A stretch of 64,000 nucleotides of DNA from an uncultured Actinomycetes bacterium. Lineage in GTDB: Bacteria; Actinomycetota; Acidimicrobiia; Acidimicrobiales; RAAP-2. Under the pieces are notes generated by a model. It was not told the DNA's origin. It worked only from the letters and a program-made list of their open reading frames with translations, and did not search any database. The stretch spans positions 1 through 64,000 of the forward strand of contig CAIYAP010000004.1 of the NCBI GenBank assembly GCA_903924205.1, in the 5' to 3' direction. Of the stretch, positions 1 to 8,005 are shown in pieces. The translations under genes were made by a program, and so were the position numbers. Position 1 is the stretch's first letter. Each line of letters opens with the position of its first letter.

Positions 1-35
1 AAAACGTCCACTCGCGTCCACAGCAAACTGACCCA

Positions 36-980
36 TTGGCTACACAATTGGCTACATTTGACGCCGATTTCATAACCCCCAAGCCTGTGACCAGGGGTTT
101 TGTGGGCCGCCCGGGTCTCGATCCCGGCACCTTGGGATTAACGAGTGGATCTCTGAGCGTTTTCGTTCACGACGAACCCACCATTGACGTAATCCTCTCG
201 GCCTACGGCGTGAATAACGAATGGGTAGTCGAGCAGGCCGAGGTCACCTTCGACCTCGCCACCGCCACGCTCACCATTCAGTCGCAGAATCAGCCGTTGC
301 TGCAGGTGTCGAGCCAGCACCAGCCACGATTTATGGCGGCCTTCATGTCCATCCCGTCGGCTCAGCGCAAATCGGCCTTCGTTGCCGGCAGCAGTGACGT
401 CGATGTGCTCGTCAAAATCCCGGCGCAGTCGACAATCGTGGCCCGCACGGTGTCGGGTGACGTTGACGTCATCGGGAGCATTAGCTCCGCCACACTCGAG
501 ACCACGTCGGGAGATATTCGCCTGACGGGCGACATCTCTGAATTGGTAGCACGTTCCAAGAGCGGCGACGTGACCGTTGACAGCTCGCAGCGGATGCCCC
601 AGGCTCTCGTGGCCACCCGATCTGGTGATGTGCGACTCAATGCCTCGGTGGGCGTCAGCGAGGTGACGACGAGCTCCGGGGACGTCATGGTGCGCTGTGC
701 GGAGAGCCGGGCGCAGGTGGCGTCTACCTCTGGTGACATCGATCTCGGTATTGGAGGGTGGGGCGACTTCGCCGCCACGTCAAAGAGTGGTGACATCAAC
801 GTTCGGGTTCACACTGGTCTCGACATTGACCTGGCAGCAAATTCTCGTTCCGGCGAGATCGTCAACAAAATTCCCCTTGGCGAGGACGGCGACGGGAACG
901 AATCGACCCAATGGTCCTCAATTAGGCTCTCGTCGACGAGTGGCGACATCAGAATCAATCGGGCCGTCTCGGGTCACTAA
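36..980 (+). CDS. DUF4097 family repeat protein
   Basis: The protein carries about nine copies of a short motif of the form (S/T)-x-SGD-(I/V) spaced some 20 residues apart from about residue 140 to the C-terminus (TVSGDVDV, TTSGDIRL, SKSGDVTV, TSSGDVMV, STSGDIDL and others). This is the signature of DUF4097/adhesin-like families, predicted to fold as a right-handed beta helix. No signal peptide or membrane segment is visible, so the location is uncertain. The function of the family is poorly defined. The TTG used here lies 35 bases from the window edge and the frame stays open to the edge, so the real start may be upstream; a second TTG sits at 48. The gene ends 16 bases before the aminopeptidase and probably shares its transcript. 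Confidence 0.8.
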   Translation: MATQLATFDADFITPKPVTRGFVGRPGLDPGTLGLTSGSLSVFVHDEPTIDVILSAYGVNNEWVVEQAEVTFDLATATLTIQSQNQPLLQVSSQHQPRFMAAFMSIPSAQRKSAFVAGSSDVDVLVKIPAQSTIVARTVSGDVDVIGSISSATLETTSGDIRLTGDISELVARSKSGDVTVDSSQRMPQALVATRSGDVRLNASVGVSEVTTSSGDVMVRCAESRAQVASTSGDIDLGIGGWGDFAATSKSGDINVRVHTGLDIDLAANSRSGEIVNKIPLGEDGDGNESTQWSSIRLSSTSGDIRINRAVSGH

Positions 981-996
981 CGGATAAGGAAAAATT

Positions 997-3516
997 ATGA
1001 GCACCAATCCCTACCGCCTCCCACGGACTGTGGTTCCGTCGAACTACGCGTTGCACCTGACGCCGGACCTCGTGAAGTACTCCTTCGACGGTCGCGTCGC
1101 CATCACCGCGGAGATTCACGAATCCGTCACGTCGTTCTCGGTGAACGCCCTCGAGCTCGACGTGCAGCCGGCGACCGTGACGGTGGCGGGCCAGAGTTTC
1201 ACCTCGGCAGCCCCCACCTATAACGCCGAGTACCAGACGGCCACGTTCACCTTCGATCAGACCCTGCCCACTGGCGTCGCGACGATTGACATCGCCTTCA
1301 CTGGGACGCTGAATGACCAACTGCACGGTTTTTACCGGTCGACCTACACCGACGACCAGGGCGTCACGCACACCTTGGCCACCACGCAGTTCGAGTCACA
1401 CGACGCTCGTCGCGCCTTCCCCTGTTGGGACGACCCGGCGTACAAGGCCACCTACGACGTCACGCTCGTGGTGCCCAGCCACCTGTCGGCGTACTCGAAT
1501 GCCTCCGAGAAGTCCATCACGGACCTCGGCAATGGCACGAAGGAAGTGGTCTTCAACCGCACCATGAAGATGTCGACCTACCTCGTCGCCTTCGTCGTCG
1601 GCCCTTTCGAAGAGACCGCCATCACGAAGGTGCGCGGCACTGACCTGCGCATCATTTACCCCATCGGCAAGGGTCACTTGACGCAGATTGCGCTCGAGAC
1701 CGGTATTCACGCCGTCGAATTCTTCAGCGACTACTTCGACATCCCCTACCCGGGCGACAAGCTCGACATGATCGCCATTCCGGACTTCGCGGCGGGCGCC
1801 ATGGAGAACTTGGGACTGGTGACCTATCGCGAAACGGCGCTGCTCGTTGACCCCGCGACGGCGGCCCACGCCGACGTTCGCCGAGTGGCCGCGGTCATTA
1901 ACCACGAAATCGCCCACATGTGGTTCGGCGACCTCGTCACCATGGAATGGTGGGAGGGCATTTGGCTGAACGAAGCATTCGCCAGCTTCATGGAAGGCAT
2001 CTGCACCGACGACTTCCGTCCCGACTGGAAGACCTGGGTGGAATTCAATCCCGCTCGCGACTTCGCCTTCTCCGTCGATGGCCTGCACTCCACGCGCGCC
2101 ATTGAGTTCGAAGTGGTCGCGCCCGACGAGTGCCGTGCGATGTTCGACGTTCTCACCTACATCAAGGGTTCGGCTGTCTTGCGCATGCTCGAGCAGTACT
2201 TGGGCGTGGAGACCTTCCGCGATGGTGTGCGCATCTACCTGAAGCGCCACTCCTACGCCAACACCGTGACGAAGGACCTCTGGGCCGCACTCAGCGAGGC
2301 CAGTGGTCACGACATCGGCGCCATTATGGACACCTGGATTTTGCAGGGTGGTCACCCCATCATCAAGGTGGAAAATGGCACGATCACCCAGTCCCCCTTC
2401 TCCTACCTGCCGCCGCAGGAGAAGAGCGCCATTGGCTCCTTGTGGCAGGTGCCGGTGCTCTCTCGTGAGATCGGGTCATCGGACATTGCGAAGCAAGTTC
2501 TGGCCACGACCAGCGCCCCGTTGGCCACCAGTGGCACCGTGGTGGTCAACGCCGGTGGATCGGGTTTCTACCGAACCGCGTATGGCGACAGCGAATTGGC
2601 GGGCATTGCGGCCGGCCTCGGTCAGTTGGACGAACTCGAGCGCGCCGTGCTGTTCTCGGACACCTGGGCGGCGGTGCTGACGGGTAAGGCCAGCCTGGGC
2701 GGTCTTCTGACTCTCGCGACCGGTCTCACCAACCTGGACGAGCCGTCGTCGTGGATGGTCATCAACCAGGCCATCGGCATGGTGAATCGCATTGCTAACA
2801 ACGAGCAGCGCGTCGCGCTGGCCGCCGTCGTGCAGTCGATCTACGGACCGCTGTTTGCCCGCTTGACCTGGAATCCCCTCGCGGGCGAGACCGCTCAGGC
2901 CAGCGAACTGCGCGCCATGGCGATCGAGACCTTGGCCAACGTCGGCAACCACGAGACCATCATCGCCGAAGCGCTGCGTCGCTTTGACGCGGGTGAGCTC
3001 GTCGGCGACCTCGCTGACCCCATCGTGCGCATCACGGCCCGTCAGAACCGCCCCGGCACCGCCGAGGAGTTCGACGCTCGTCGCAAAGCCGCGACGACGC
3101 CCCAAGATGAGCAGCGCTACCTCGGCGCGTTGGCAGGCATTCCCGACCTCGACGAAGCCATGCGAACCTTCGAGAAGTGCTTGACGGAAATCCGTAATCA
3201 GGACTCACCATTCCTCATCGGGGCCATGGTGGGTAATCGCTTCATCGGCGAACAGATGTGGCGCACCATCACCGGACGCTGGGACGAGCTCATGGAGTTC
3301 TTCAATGCCGACATGCACATTCGTCTGTGCTCGGGAGTATCCACCCTCTTCACTTCGGACGAACTGGTCGCAGAGATTCGCGCTTTCCACGTGTCGCACC
3401 CACTGAAGACGGGCCAGCCCAACATGCTGCAACTCCTTGACAACCTCGACCGCGGCGCGATGTTTGCCCGTCGTGTTCGTGGCGACCTCTTGGAGACCTT
3501 GACGCAACTGGCCTAG
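997..3516 (+). CDS. pepN: Aminopeptidase N, M1 family
   Basis: Zinc-dependent exopeptidase that removes N-terminal residues from peptides, normally cytosolic. The exopeptidase motif GAMEN is at residues 267-271, and the zinc site HEIAH is at 303-307 with the third ligand in NEAF (Glu326), the HExxH-x18-E arrangement of M1 enzymes. The 839-residue length fits the actinobacterial PepN group with an ERAP1-like C-terminal helical domain. The ATG is preceded by an AAGGA ribosome-binding site. It follows the DUF4097 gene closely and is the last gene before a strong terminator. Confidence 0.97.
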   Translation: MSTNPYRLPRTVVPSNYALHLTPDLVKYSFDGRVAITAEIHESVTSFSVNALELDVQPATVTVAGQSFTSAAPTYNAEYQTATFTFDQTLPTGVATIDIAFTGTLNDQLHGFYRSTYTDDQGVTHTLATTQFESHDARRAFPCWDDPAYKATYDVTLVVPSHLSAYSNASEKSITDLGNGTKEVVFNRTMKMSTYLVAFVVGPFEETAITKVRGTDLRIIYPIGKGHLTQIALETGIHAVEFFSDYFDIPYPGDKLDMIAIPDFAAGAMENLGLVTYRETALLVDPATAAHADVRRVAAVINHEIAHMWFGDLVTMEWWEGIWLNEAFASFMEGICTDDFRPDWKTWVEFNPARDFAFSVDGLHSTRAIEFEVVAPDECRAMFDVLTYIKGSAVLRMLEQYLGVETFRDGVRIYLKRHSYANTVTKDLWAALSEASGHDIGAIMDTWILQGGHPIIKVENGTITQSPFSYLPPQEKSAIGSLWQVPVLSREIGSSDIAKQVLATTSAPLATSGTVVVNAGGSGFYRTAYGDSELAGIAAGLGQLDELERAVLFSDTWAAVLTGKASLGGLLTLATGLTNLDEPSSWMVINQAIGMVNRIANNEQRVALAAVVQSIYGPLFARLTWNPLAGETAQASELRAMAIETLANVGNHETIIAEALRRFDAGELVGDLADPIVRITARQNRPGTAEEFDARRKAATTPQDEQRYLGALAGIPDLDEAMRTFEKCLTEIRNQDSPFLIGAMVGNRFIGEQMWRTITGRWDELMEFFNADMHIRLCSGVSTLFTSDELVAEIRAFHVSHPLKTGQPNMLQLLDNLDRGAMFARRVRGDLLETLTQLA

Positions 3517-3528
3517 AGCCCTCAACAA

Positions 3529-3568
3529 CGAAAAACCCGGCGGTGCATACGCACCGCCGGGTTTTTCG
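3529..3568. terminator. Intrinsic terminator between convergent genes
   Basis: An 18-bp perfect stem (3529-3546 and 3551-3568) closed by an ATAC loop. The stem core is CCCGGCGGTGC, and the arms carry AAAAA on one side and TTTTT on the other, so it can act in both directions. It lies 12 bases after the pepN stop and 13 before the DUF1543 stop. It is the only textbook terminator recognised in this window. Confidence 0.93.
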
Positions 3569-3581
3569 TGTCCTCGAGGAA

Positions 3582-3836
3582 CTACGGCTCGAAGGAGGTG
3601 TCTATCGCCCAGTCGCCAGATTCACCCGTGTGGGTTAGATCAACGCGATACCCATCGACGGCCGACACTGGAGTAATCGCATCGACGTGAGGTCGCCCCA
3701 CACCCGTCCACTTGGCTCGAGCTGCCACGCGAGCAGACTTCACGTCGTCGGCCACGACCAAAACGACCTCGTGATCCTCGCCAATTCGACCCGGAGCGAG
3801 ATCACCGCCGAGAAAGACCACGAAGAGTTGGGGCAT
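3582..3836 (-). CDS. DUF1543 domain protein
   Basis: Small protein of 84 residues starting MPQLFVVFLGG. The opening LFVVFLGG, the central HEVVLVVADD, and the later HVDAITPVSAVDGYRVDL match DUF1543, a family of unknown function found as single or tandem domains. An upstream in-frame ATG at 3848 would add four residues. I prefer 3836 because the family starts with M-x-x-LF-x-V-x-LGG and because TATGCT lies seven bases before this ATG, the leaderless pattern seen at many genes here. Single-gene unit converging on pepN. Confidence 0.75.
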   Translation of the reverse strand: MPQLFVVFLGGDLAPGRIGEDHEVVLVVADDVKSARVAARAKWTGVGRPHVDAITPVSAVDGYRVDLTHTGESGDWAIDTSFEP

Positions 3837-3843
3837 GACCGGA

Positions 3844-3849
3844 AGCATA
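3844..3849 (-). promoter_or_regulatory. -10 element, leaderless DUF1543 gene
   Basis: TATGCT on the minus strand, seven bases before the ATG at 3836. No Shine-Dalgarno sequence fits between them. Confidence 0.45.
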
Positions 3850-4312
3850 CGAGGACCATCACCATTCGTCCGACTTTGTCGACGTCACCACACCCTTCGC
3901 TGTGCGCGGCGTCTCGGCATTAACGCACTTCCGAACTTCCACTCAGCGGCCGTGAACAGCACCTCACCTCGGGGTCCGTCGGCCACTTCGCTGGTTCTTT
4001 CTCATCTGACGTCAGGGTCGCAAAAGAGCGTTCTCAGCAGGTGGCGCCAAGGGGTTGAATCTGATTGTTCACGCCACTGAAGATCGCCCCCCTGCCTCGC
4101 CACCGTGGGCGGGTCGATGGCGGCGCCACCGAGCGCGTGCGGGACTCCCGAGAAGTACCAAAATCCGGAGAGGTTCTGCGACGGAGTCGTCACGCTTTCA
4201 GTGATCCCGTGATCGGAGGTCCACGTGAACTCGAGGTCAACGCCTATTGAGCTGTTTCTCCACGGAAGGCCCGCCGACACATAGAGGGACTTCTAGAGAG
4301 CACTATTGCTTG
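3850..4312. other. Non-coding or decayed stretch
   Basis: About 460 bases with no recognisable gene. A minus-strand open frame of 92 codons (4002-4280) has a GTG start, no ribosome-binding site, no -10 at the usual spacing and no family resemblance I recognise, so I do not call it. No tRNA-like fold or terminator was seen. It marks the left edge of the accessory stretch that holds the Fic gene and may contain gene remnants. Confidence 0.5.
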
Positions 4313-5344
4313 TCAACTTTCATCGAAGCCCGCCATTGGCTCGTTGCGCTCATGTTTTGATGCGTGATATTCATTAAGCCACGTTCTCGAACTGCGCCAC
4401 TTGCCATCGCTCCCCTTTTGCGCCTTTAGTCGACCACGTGCAATCGCCGCCTTCATCGACTCGACGCTCACCTCGGAGGACGCCAGAGCCGCGAGTGGGA
4501 CGAGAGCGTCCATTCCGGCATTGGTGGGAATTATGAATCGATACACACTGTCCGTAACCGCACGGGCGAAGAGTTCGGCGAGCGCACCAGGCGCGCCTTC
4601 GTCTGCCAGTCGAAGTGCCACCAAGTATTTCGACCGTTGCCGCTTATAGATAATCAGTGGCGGATAACCCATACGGACCAGTATGAGGTTGACAATTAAT
4701 CGCCCCGTTCGACCATTGCCATCGAGGAAGGGGTGAATCCGTTCGAACTCTGCGTGCGCGACCGCCAAGGCTTCCATCACGTTGTCGGCCTTCGCAATTC
4801 GTGCTGACGTTGCTACCCATTCACTCATCGCTGCTGGAACCTCAACCCATGACGGCGGCCTCATCCCACCAGGGAATTGCGCAATTTCGTGCTGGCGAAA
4901 GCTTCCGGGTCTTTCGGCGTCAGTAGCGTTTGGATGCGGAGCAACGTCCCACACCCCGCTCAAAACGAGTGAATGTATTCGGCGAACCTCGGTCATTGTG
5001 ATGAGCCTGCCATCGCTCTCGTGGCCATACCCGAGCGCCTGCGAATAAACCCACCGTGCGGCATTTGCGTAACCCGCCACTTCGAGGTACTCACGCAACT
5101 CCAAGTTCCCCAGAGCGCGTCCCGTGGCAAGTAGCGCCTCTACTTCACGAAGCACGAGCGTATTGCCCTCGATGGCGGTTGAATTATGGGCGTCGTGTAC
5201 CCAGATCTTCCCCCACACCGCTTCCGCCTCATCAGGATGCGGCAAGCCTCCAAACGCCGAGTGAAGTTGGTGGATTGCCTCGGAAAGGTGCTGAGAAATG
5301 GACTGCCGAGAGGGCCTGCCTCTTTGCTTTTTGTTTTGTTGCAT
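4313..5344 (-). CDS. Fic family protein, N-terminally autoinhibited type
   Basis: Fic enzymes transfer AMP or related groups from nucleotides to target proteins. The core motif HPFLDGNGRTGR is complete at residues 204-215. The inhibitory helix motif (S/T)xxxE(G/N) is at 55-60 (S-T-A-I-E-G), N-terminal to the core, which places it in class II, where the inhibitor is on the same chain. Residues about 290-330 (SVESMKAAIARGRLKAQ and the following WRSSRTW) resemble a short winged or MerR-like DNA-binding helix unit, common at the end of Fic proteins. The N-terminus is basic (RGRPSR). Upstream is TATCTT eight bases before the ATG. The surroundings are AT-richer than the rest of the window, which fits acquired DNA. 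The target is unknown. Confidence 0.92.
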   Translation of the reverse strand: MQQNKKQRGRPSRQSISQHLSEAIHQLHSAFGGLPHPDEAEAVWGKIWVHDAHNSTAIEGNTLVLREVEALLATGRALGNLELREYLEVAGYANAARWVYSQALGYGHESDGRLITMTEVRRIHSLVLSGVWDVAPHPNATDAERPGSFRQHEIAQFPGGMRPPSWVEVPAAMSEWVATSARIAKADNVMEALAVAHAEFERIHPFLDGNGRTGRLIVNLILVRMGYPPLIIYKRQRSKYLVALRLADEGAPGALAELFARAVTDSVYRFIIPTNAGMDALVPLAALASSEVSVESMKAAIARGRLKAQKGSDGKWRSSRTWLNEYHASKHERNEPMAGFDES

Positions 5345-5448
5345 TAAAATTCAAGATAACACAACAAATGCCAGCTACCTCGGCTACGTTCCACCGGCTG
5401 AGTTTGATGTGACCTGCACTGCGAGTCAGCGCTGGGCGAAAACACAAA

Positions 5449-5480
5449 CTGACAGTCTCAACTAAACCCAGTGCGATTCA
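5449..5480 (+). repeat. Imperfect direct repeat, left copy
   Basis: 32 bases beginning CTGACAGTCTC and containing AAACCCAGTGCG. They match 6751-6782 in 27 of 32 positions in the same orientation. The two copies bracket the small orphan gene, the acyl-CoA dehydrogenase scrap and the AT-rich orphan gene. Confidence 0.55.
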
Positions 5481-5520
5481 ATTCTGGAGGTCTAGCGATT
5501 CCCCTAGCAATGCTTTCTCG

Positions 5521-5697
5521 TCATTCTGATCGAATTTCGCGCCGCGAGTTCAGTTCATGAAGCCAAGTAAGCGCTGCCTGACGTGAGTCAATTCTCGTCC
5601 CATCATTCAAAACCGTGACGTCATCGTGGCTAGGGCGTCCCGCGCCATCGAGTGCCGAGGCGAGATCGTGCACCGTGGTGTACCGCAGTTTGGCCAT
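5521..5697 (-). CDS. Small protein of unknown function, 58 aa
   Basis: Begins MAKLRYTTVHDLASAL and contains VTVLNDGTRIDSRQ followed by a Trp-Leu helix. It is acidic and basic in patches, with no membrane segment or signal peptide. I do not recognise a named family; the VLxDGTRxDS...WL pattern looks like short actinobacterial orphans sometimes found near toxin-like genes, but that is only an impression. The frame is open upstream to an ATG at 5745. I choose 5697 because TACGAT lies exactly six bases before it, the leaderless geometry used by many genes in this window. It is upstream of the Fic gene on the same strand, 176 bases away, so a functional pairing is possible but unproven. Confidence 0.5.
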   Translation of the reverse strand: MAKLRYTTVHDLASALDGAGRPSHDDVTVLNDGTRIDSRQAALTWLHELNSRREIRSE

Positions 5698-5703
5698 ACA
5701 CAA

Positions 5704-5709
5704 ATCGTA
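5704..5709 (-). promoter_or_regulatory. -10 element, leaderless small gene
   Basis: TACGAT on the minus strand, six bases before the ATG at 5697. Confidence 0.45.
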
Positions 5710-5792
5710 CTCATTCGATGAGACATATGTACGGGGATAATCCACTCAGTTCAAATGGGCACGGTCCTGACAAGCGAGCGGAGTGTAGAGCT

Positions 5793-5870
5793 CTACTTCA
5801 GCAAGTGCTTGCTGATCACCACACGCTGCACCTGGTTGGTGCCTTCGTAGATCTGGGTGAAGTCGGTGAT
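5793..5870 (-). pseudogene. C-terminal remnant of an acyl-CoA dehydrogenase gene
   Basis: Read on the minus strand, about 26 codons give RITDFTQIYEGTNQVQRVVI and then SKHLLK followed by a stop. This matches the last residues of the intact acyl-CoA dehydrogenase ending at 6843 (KITQIYEGTNQVQRVVI then SKYLLK), including the catalytic-Glu motif YEGTNQ. Upstream of codon 26 the similarity stops and no dehydrogenase frame continues. At DNA level the run beginning ATCACCACACGCTGCACCTG is the same in both places. It is either the surviving end of a second dehydrogenase gene or a copy of the 3' end created when DNA was inserted. The following 230 bases (5871-6101) hold no gene I can support. Confidence 0.8.
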
Positions 5871-6101
5871 TCTTCCGCACGGCCCATTGCGTCCACCACG
5901 AGGGTTCTCACACCCGCACAGTCCGTCTCTTGCCGTGACGCCAGCCTCATTTGTAGGGATGGAGTAGGGACAAGTTCTTCATTCTCATTTGATCCACTCA
6001 CCCGTCCAGCACCCGGTGAGTGTATTTGGCCACCCATCGGCGGGATTCGGGAGCGCTGACCTCTGATTGGAGCCGTGCGGCCTCGGAATGCTCCTAGTCG
6101 C

Positions 6102-6665
6102 CTATCTCACTGATAAAGGAAAGACTTCAAGGCTTGCCTCATAGCGATATTCCAAGTCTGTTTCCCCGGTGAAATTAGGAGTGACAAGAGTCACCTCATC
6201 ATCGTTCTGACCAAGTTGTATATCAACGGCGAAGTCATCCAGAAAAGTTCTTTGAAGTGAGACAAAGCCATTCTCGGTATAAAAAATGAAGCTGAGATCT
6301 ATGGCAATATCCAAAAACTGCCGACTATTGAAATACCCCTTCACTACCGCGCGAACAATTTCAACTTCAGTTAGTGTCTGATTCTTCAAATGAATCAATC
6401 GATTAGTACCTTTTGAAGGCTCTAAGGGATTTGGCTTCTGCACAAGGTAGCTGAGAGGGTAATAGTCGTAAGGCGAAATTGGAAACTCGTCACTCCCGTA
6501 GCCAATCGTGACCGGTACATCTCCAGCCCACACTGTCATCGGCAGCGCTCCAACTTTGCCACTAGGTATGATTTCTCGAAACTCGATCTGTCGAAGAGGC
6601 TGTCCGATGAGATTTTTCAGATCTTCGATCAATCCATCATCCAAAAAGTAGTTAAGTTTTTCCAT
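6102..6665 (-). CDS. AT-rich orphan protein, 187 aa
   Basis: Unrecognised soluble protein starting MEKLNYFLDDGLIEDLKNLI, with no signal peptide, membrane segment or Cys/His cluster. It is rich in aromatic and acidic residues and reads like a mixed alpha/beta fold. The base composition is clearly AT-richer than every neighbour (by eye close to 40-45% G+C), with codons such as AAA, ATA and TTA that are rare elsewhere in the window, so recent transfer is likely. The ATG has a good ribosome-binding site (AAAGGA, six bases upstream), unlike most single genes here, which also suggests a foreign origin. Size and composition resemble immunity or antitoxin-type cargo genes, but no family match can be claimed. 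Confidence 0.7.
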   Translation of the reverse strand: MEKLNYFLDDGLIEDLKNLIGQPLRQIEFREIIPSGKVGALPMTVWAGDVPVTIGYGSDEFPISPYDYYPLSYLVQKPNPLEPSKGTNRLIHLKNQTLTEVEIVRAVVKGYFNSRQFLDIAIDLSFIFYTENGFVSLQRTFLDDFAVDIQLGQNDDEVTLVTPNFTGETDLEYRYEASLEVFPLSVR

Positions 6666-6716
6666 TTCAATTCCTTTTCTCGAAATGAATATTGTGATAT
6701 TCCGTCAATGATGCAA

Positions 6717-6740
6717 CCATCAGCGAAACCTCGCTGATGG
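6717..6740. other. Intergenic hairpin
   Basis: Perfect 10-bp inverted repeat, CCATCAGCGA and TCGCTGATGG, around an AACC loop. There is no T-run on either side. It is about 100 bases past the end of the acyl-CoA dehydrogenase gene and 50 before the orphan gene start, so it may end dehydrogenase transcription or mark an insertion boundary. Confidence 0.5.
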
Positions 6741-6750
6741 AGCTCACAAG

Positions 6751-6782
6751 CTGAGAGTCTCCATCAAACCCAGTGCGGTTCA
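6751..6782 (+). repeat. Imperfect direct repeat, right copy
   Basis: CTGAGAGTCTC followed by AAACCCAGTGCG; same orientation as 5449-5480, with five mismatches in 32 bases. Confidence 0.55.
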
Positions 6783-6842
6783 TGGAGTAGGGATAGCAGG
6801 CTTTTAGTTTCTGTCACCTAGCCCGTTAGTTGCCCAAATACA

Positions 6843-7985
6843 TCACTTGAGCAGGTATTTTGAAATCACCACACGCTGCACCTGGTTCGTGCCCTCGTAG
6901 ATCTGAGTGATCTTCGCGTCGCGCATGTAACGCTCGACGGGGAAGTCCTTGGTGAAGCCGTAACCACCCAAAAGCTGCACGGCATCCGTCGCCACTTGCA
7001 TCGCCGTATCGGATGCGAATGACTTGGCGGCGGCTCCGATGTAGGTCAGGTTGTTCTCGGGGTCGTCCTGGTCGATGATGTCACAGGCGCGATACACGAG
7101 GCCCCGTGCCGCTTCGGTCTTGATGGCCATGTCAGCCAACATAAATCGCAGGCCTTGCAGTTCGCTAATGGGCTTACCGAATGCTTGGCGCTGCTTCATG
7201 TACTTCGCCGCGTAGTCAATGGACGCTTGTGCAATGCCGACGGCTTGCGCACCAATCGTGGGGCGCGAGCGGTCCAGTGTGTGCATGGCGATCTTGAAGC
7301 CTTCGCCTTCTTCGCCGATGCGGTGGCTCACGGGAACGCGGACGTTGTCAAAGATGACCTCAGCCGTCGGAGACGCACGAAGACCCATCTTGTCTTCCTT
7401 CTCCGCAAACTTCACGCCCCACTCCTTTTCCACGAGGAAGGCGGTGATGCCGCGGTAGCCCGAACCGGGCTCGACCGTCGCAAACACCGTGTAGGTGTCC
7501 GAAATTCCGGCGTTGGTGATCCAGTATTTCGAGCCGTTCAAGATGTAATCGTCACCGTCACGCTCCGCGCGGCAGCGCATCGAGGCGACGTCAGAACCGG
7601 CGTCTGCTTCCGACAGGCAATAGGACGACTGGATCTCACCGTTCGCGACTTTGGGCAAGTAGTGGCGCTTCAATTCTTCGGACGCGAAATTCATCACCGG
7701 CAACATGCCGAGCTTGGAGATCAAGATGGTGACGGAGGTCGACGCACAGCCACGGGCTAACTCTTCGGCCATGATGGCCTGCGTCACCATGTCCGCTCCC
7801 GCACCGCCGTATTCGGTGGGTACACCCAGCGCTGGGAGCTCAATGTCCTTGCAGGCATCAAAGTTTTTCCACGGGAATTCCTGCGAGCGGTCATATTCTT
7901 CTGCGTTAGGGGCAATCTTCGCGTCGACGAACTGACGCATCATGTCGCGAAACGCGCGTTGCTCAACGGTGAGGTCGTAACTCAT
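6843..7985 (-). CDS. Acyl-CoA dehydrogenase
   Basis: FAD flavoenzyme that introduces the alpha-beta double bond into acyl-CoA esters in beta-oxidation or branched-chain amino acid breakdown. The 380-residue length is typical. Visible marks are YCLSEADAGSD in the FAD/substrate region, KYWITNAG, the DKMGLRAS loop, and the C-terminal TQIYEGTNQVQR carrying the catalytic Glu of the short- and medium-chain group. Substrate length cannot be read from sequence. An AAGGAGA ribosome-binding site precedes the ATG. It lies 20 bases after the 160-aa gene and probably forms an operon with it. Confidence 0.94.
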   Translation of the reverse strand: MSYDLTVEQRAFRDMMRQFVDAKIAPNAEEYDRSQEFPWKNFDACKDIELPALGVPTEYGGAGADMVTQAIMAEELARGCASTSVTILISKLGMLPVMNFASEELKRHYLPKVANGEIQSSYCLSEADAGSDVASMRCRAERDGDDYILNGSKYWITNAGISDTYTVFATVEPGSGYRGITAFLVEKEWGVKFAEKEDKMGLRASPTAEVIFDNVRVPVSHRIGEEGEGFKIAMHTLDRSRPTIGAQAVGIAQASIDYAAKYMKQRQAFGKPISELQGLRFMLADMAIKTEAARGLVYRACDIIDQDDPENNLTYIGAAAKSFASDTAMQVATDAVQLLGGYGFTKDFPVERYMRDAKITQIYEGTNQVQRVVISKYLLK

Positions 7986-8005
7986 GGGGGTCTCCTTAGA
8001 GGGTC

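Noticed and set aside
1396-2355. Minus-strand open frame of 319 codons inside pepN
   Set aside because: Shadow of pepN caused by high third-position GC; composition is Arg/Val/Gly rich without motifs.
4002-4280. Minus-strand frame of 92 codons in the gap before the Fic gene
   Set aside because: No ribosome-binding site, no -10 at leaderless spacing and no family resemblance; kept only as part of a decayed stretch.
4313-6842. A complete defence island
   Set aside because: Only a Fic gene and orphans are present; no nuclease, restriction, reverse transcriptase or Cas-like gene was seen, so calling a system would be guesswork.
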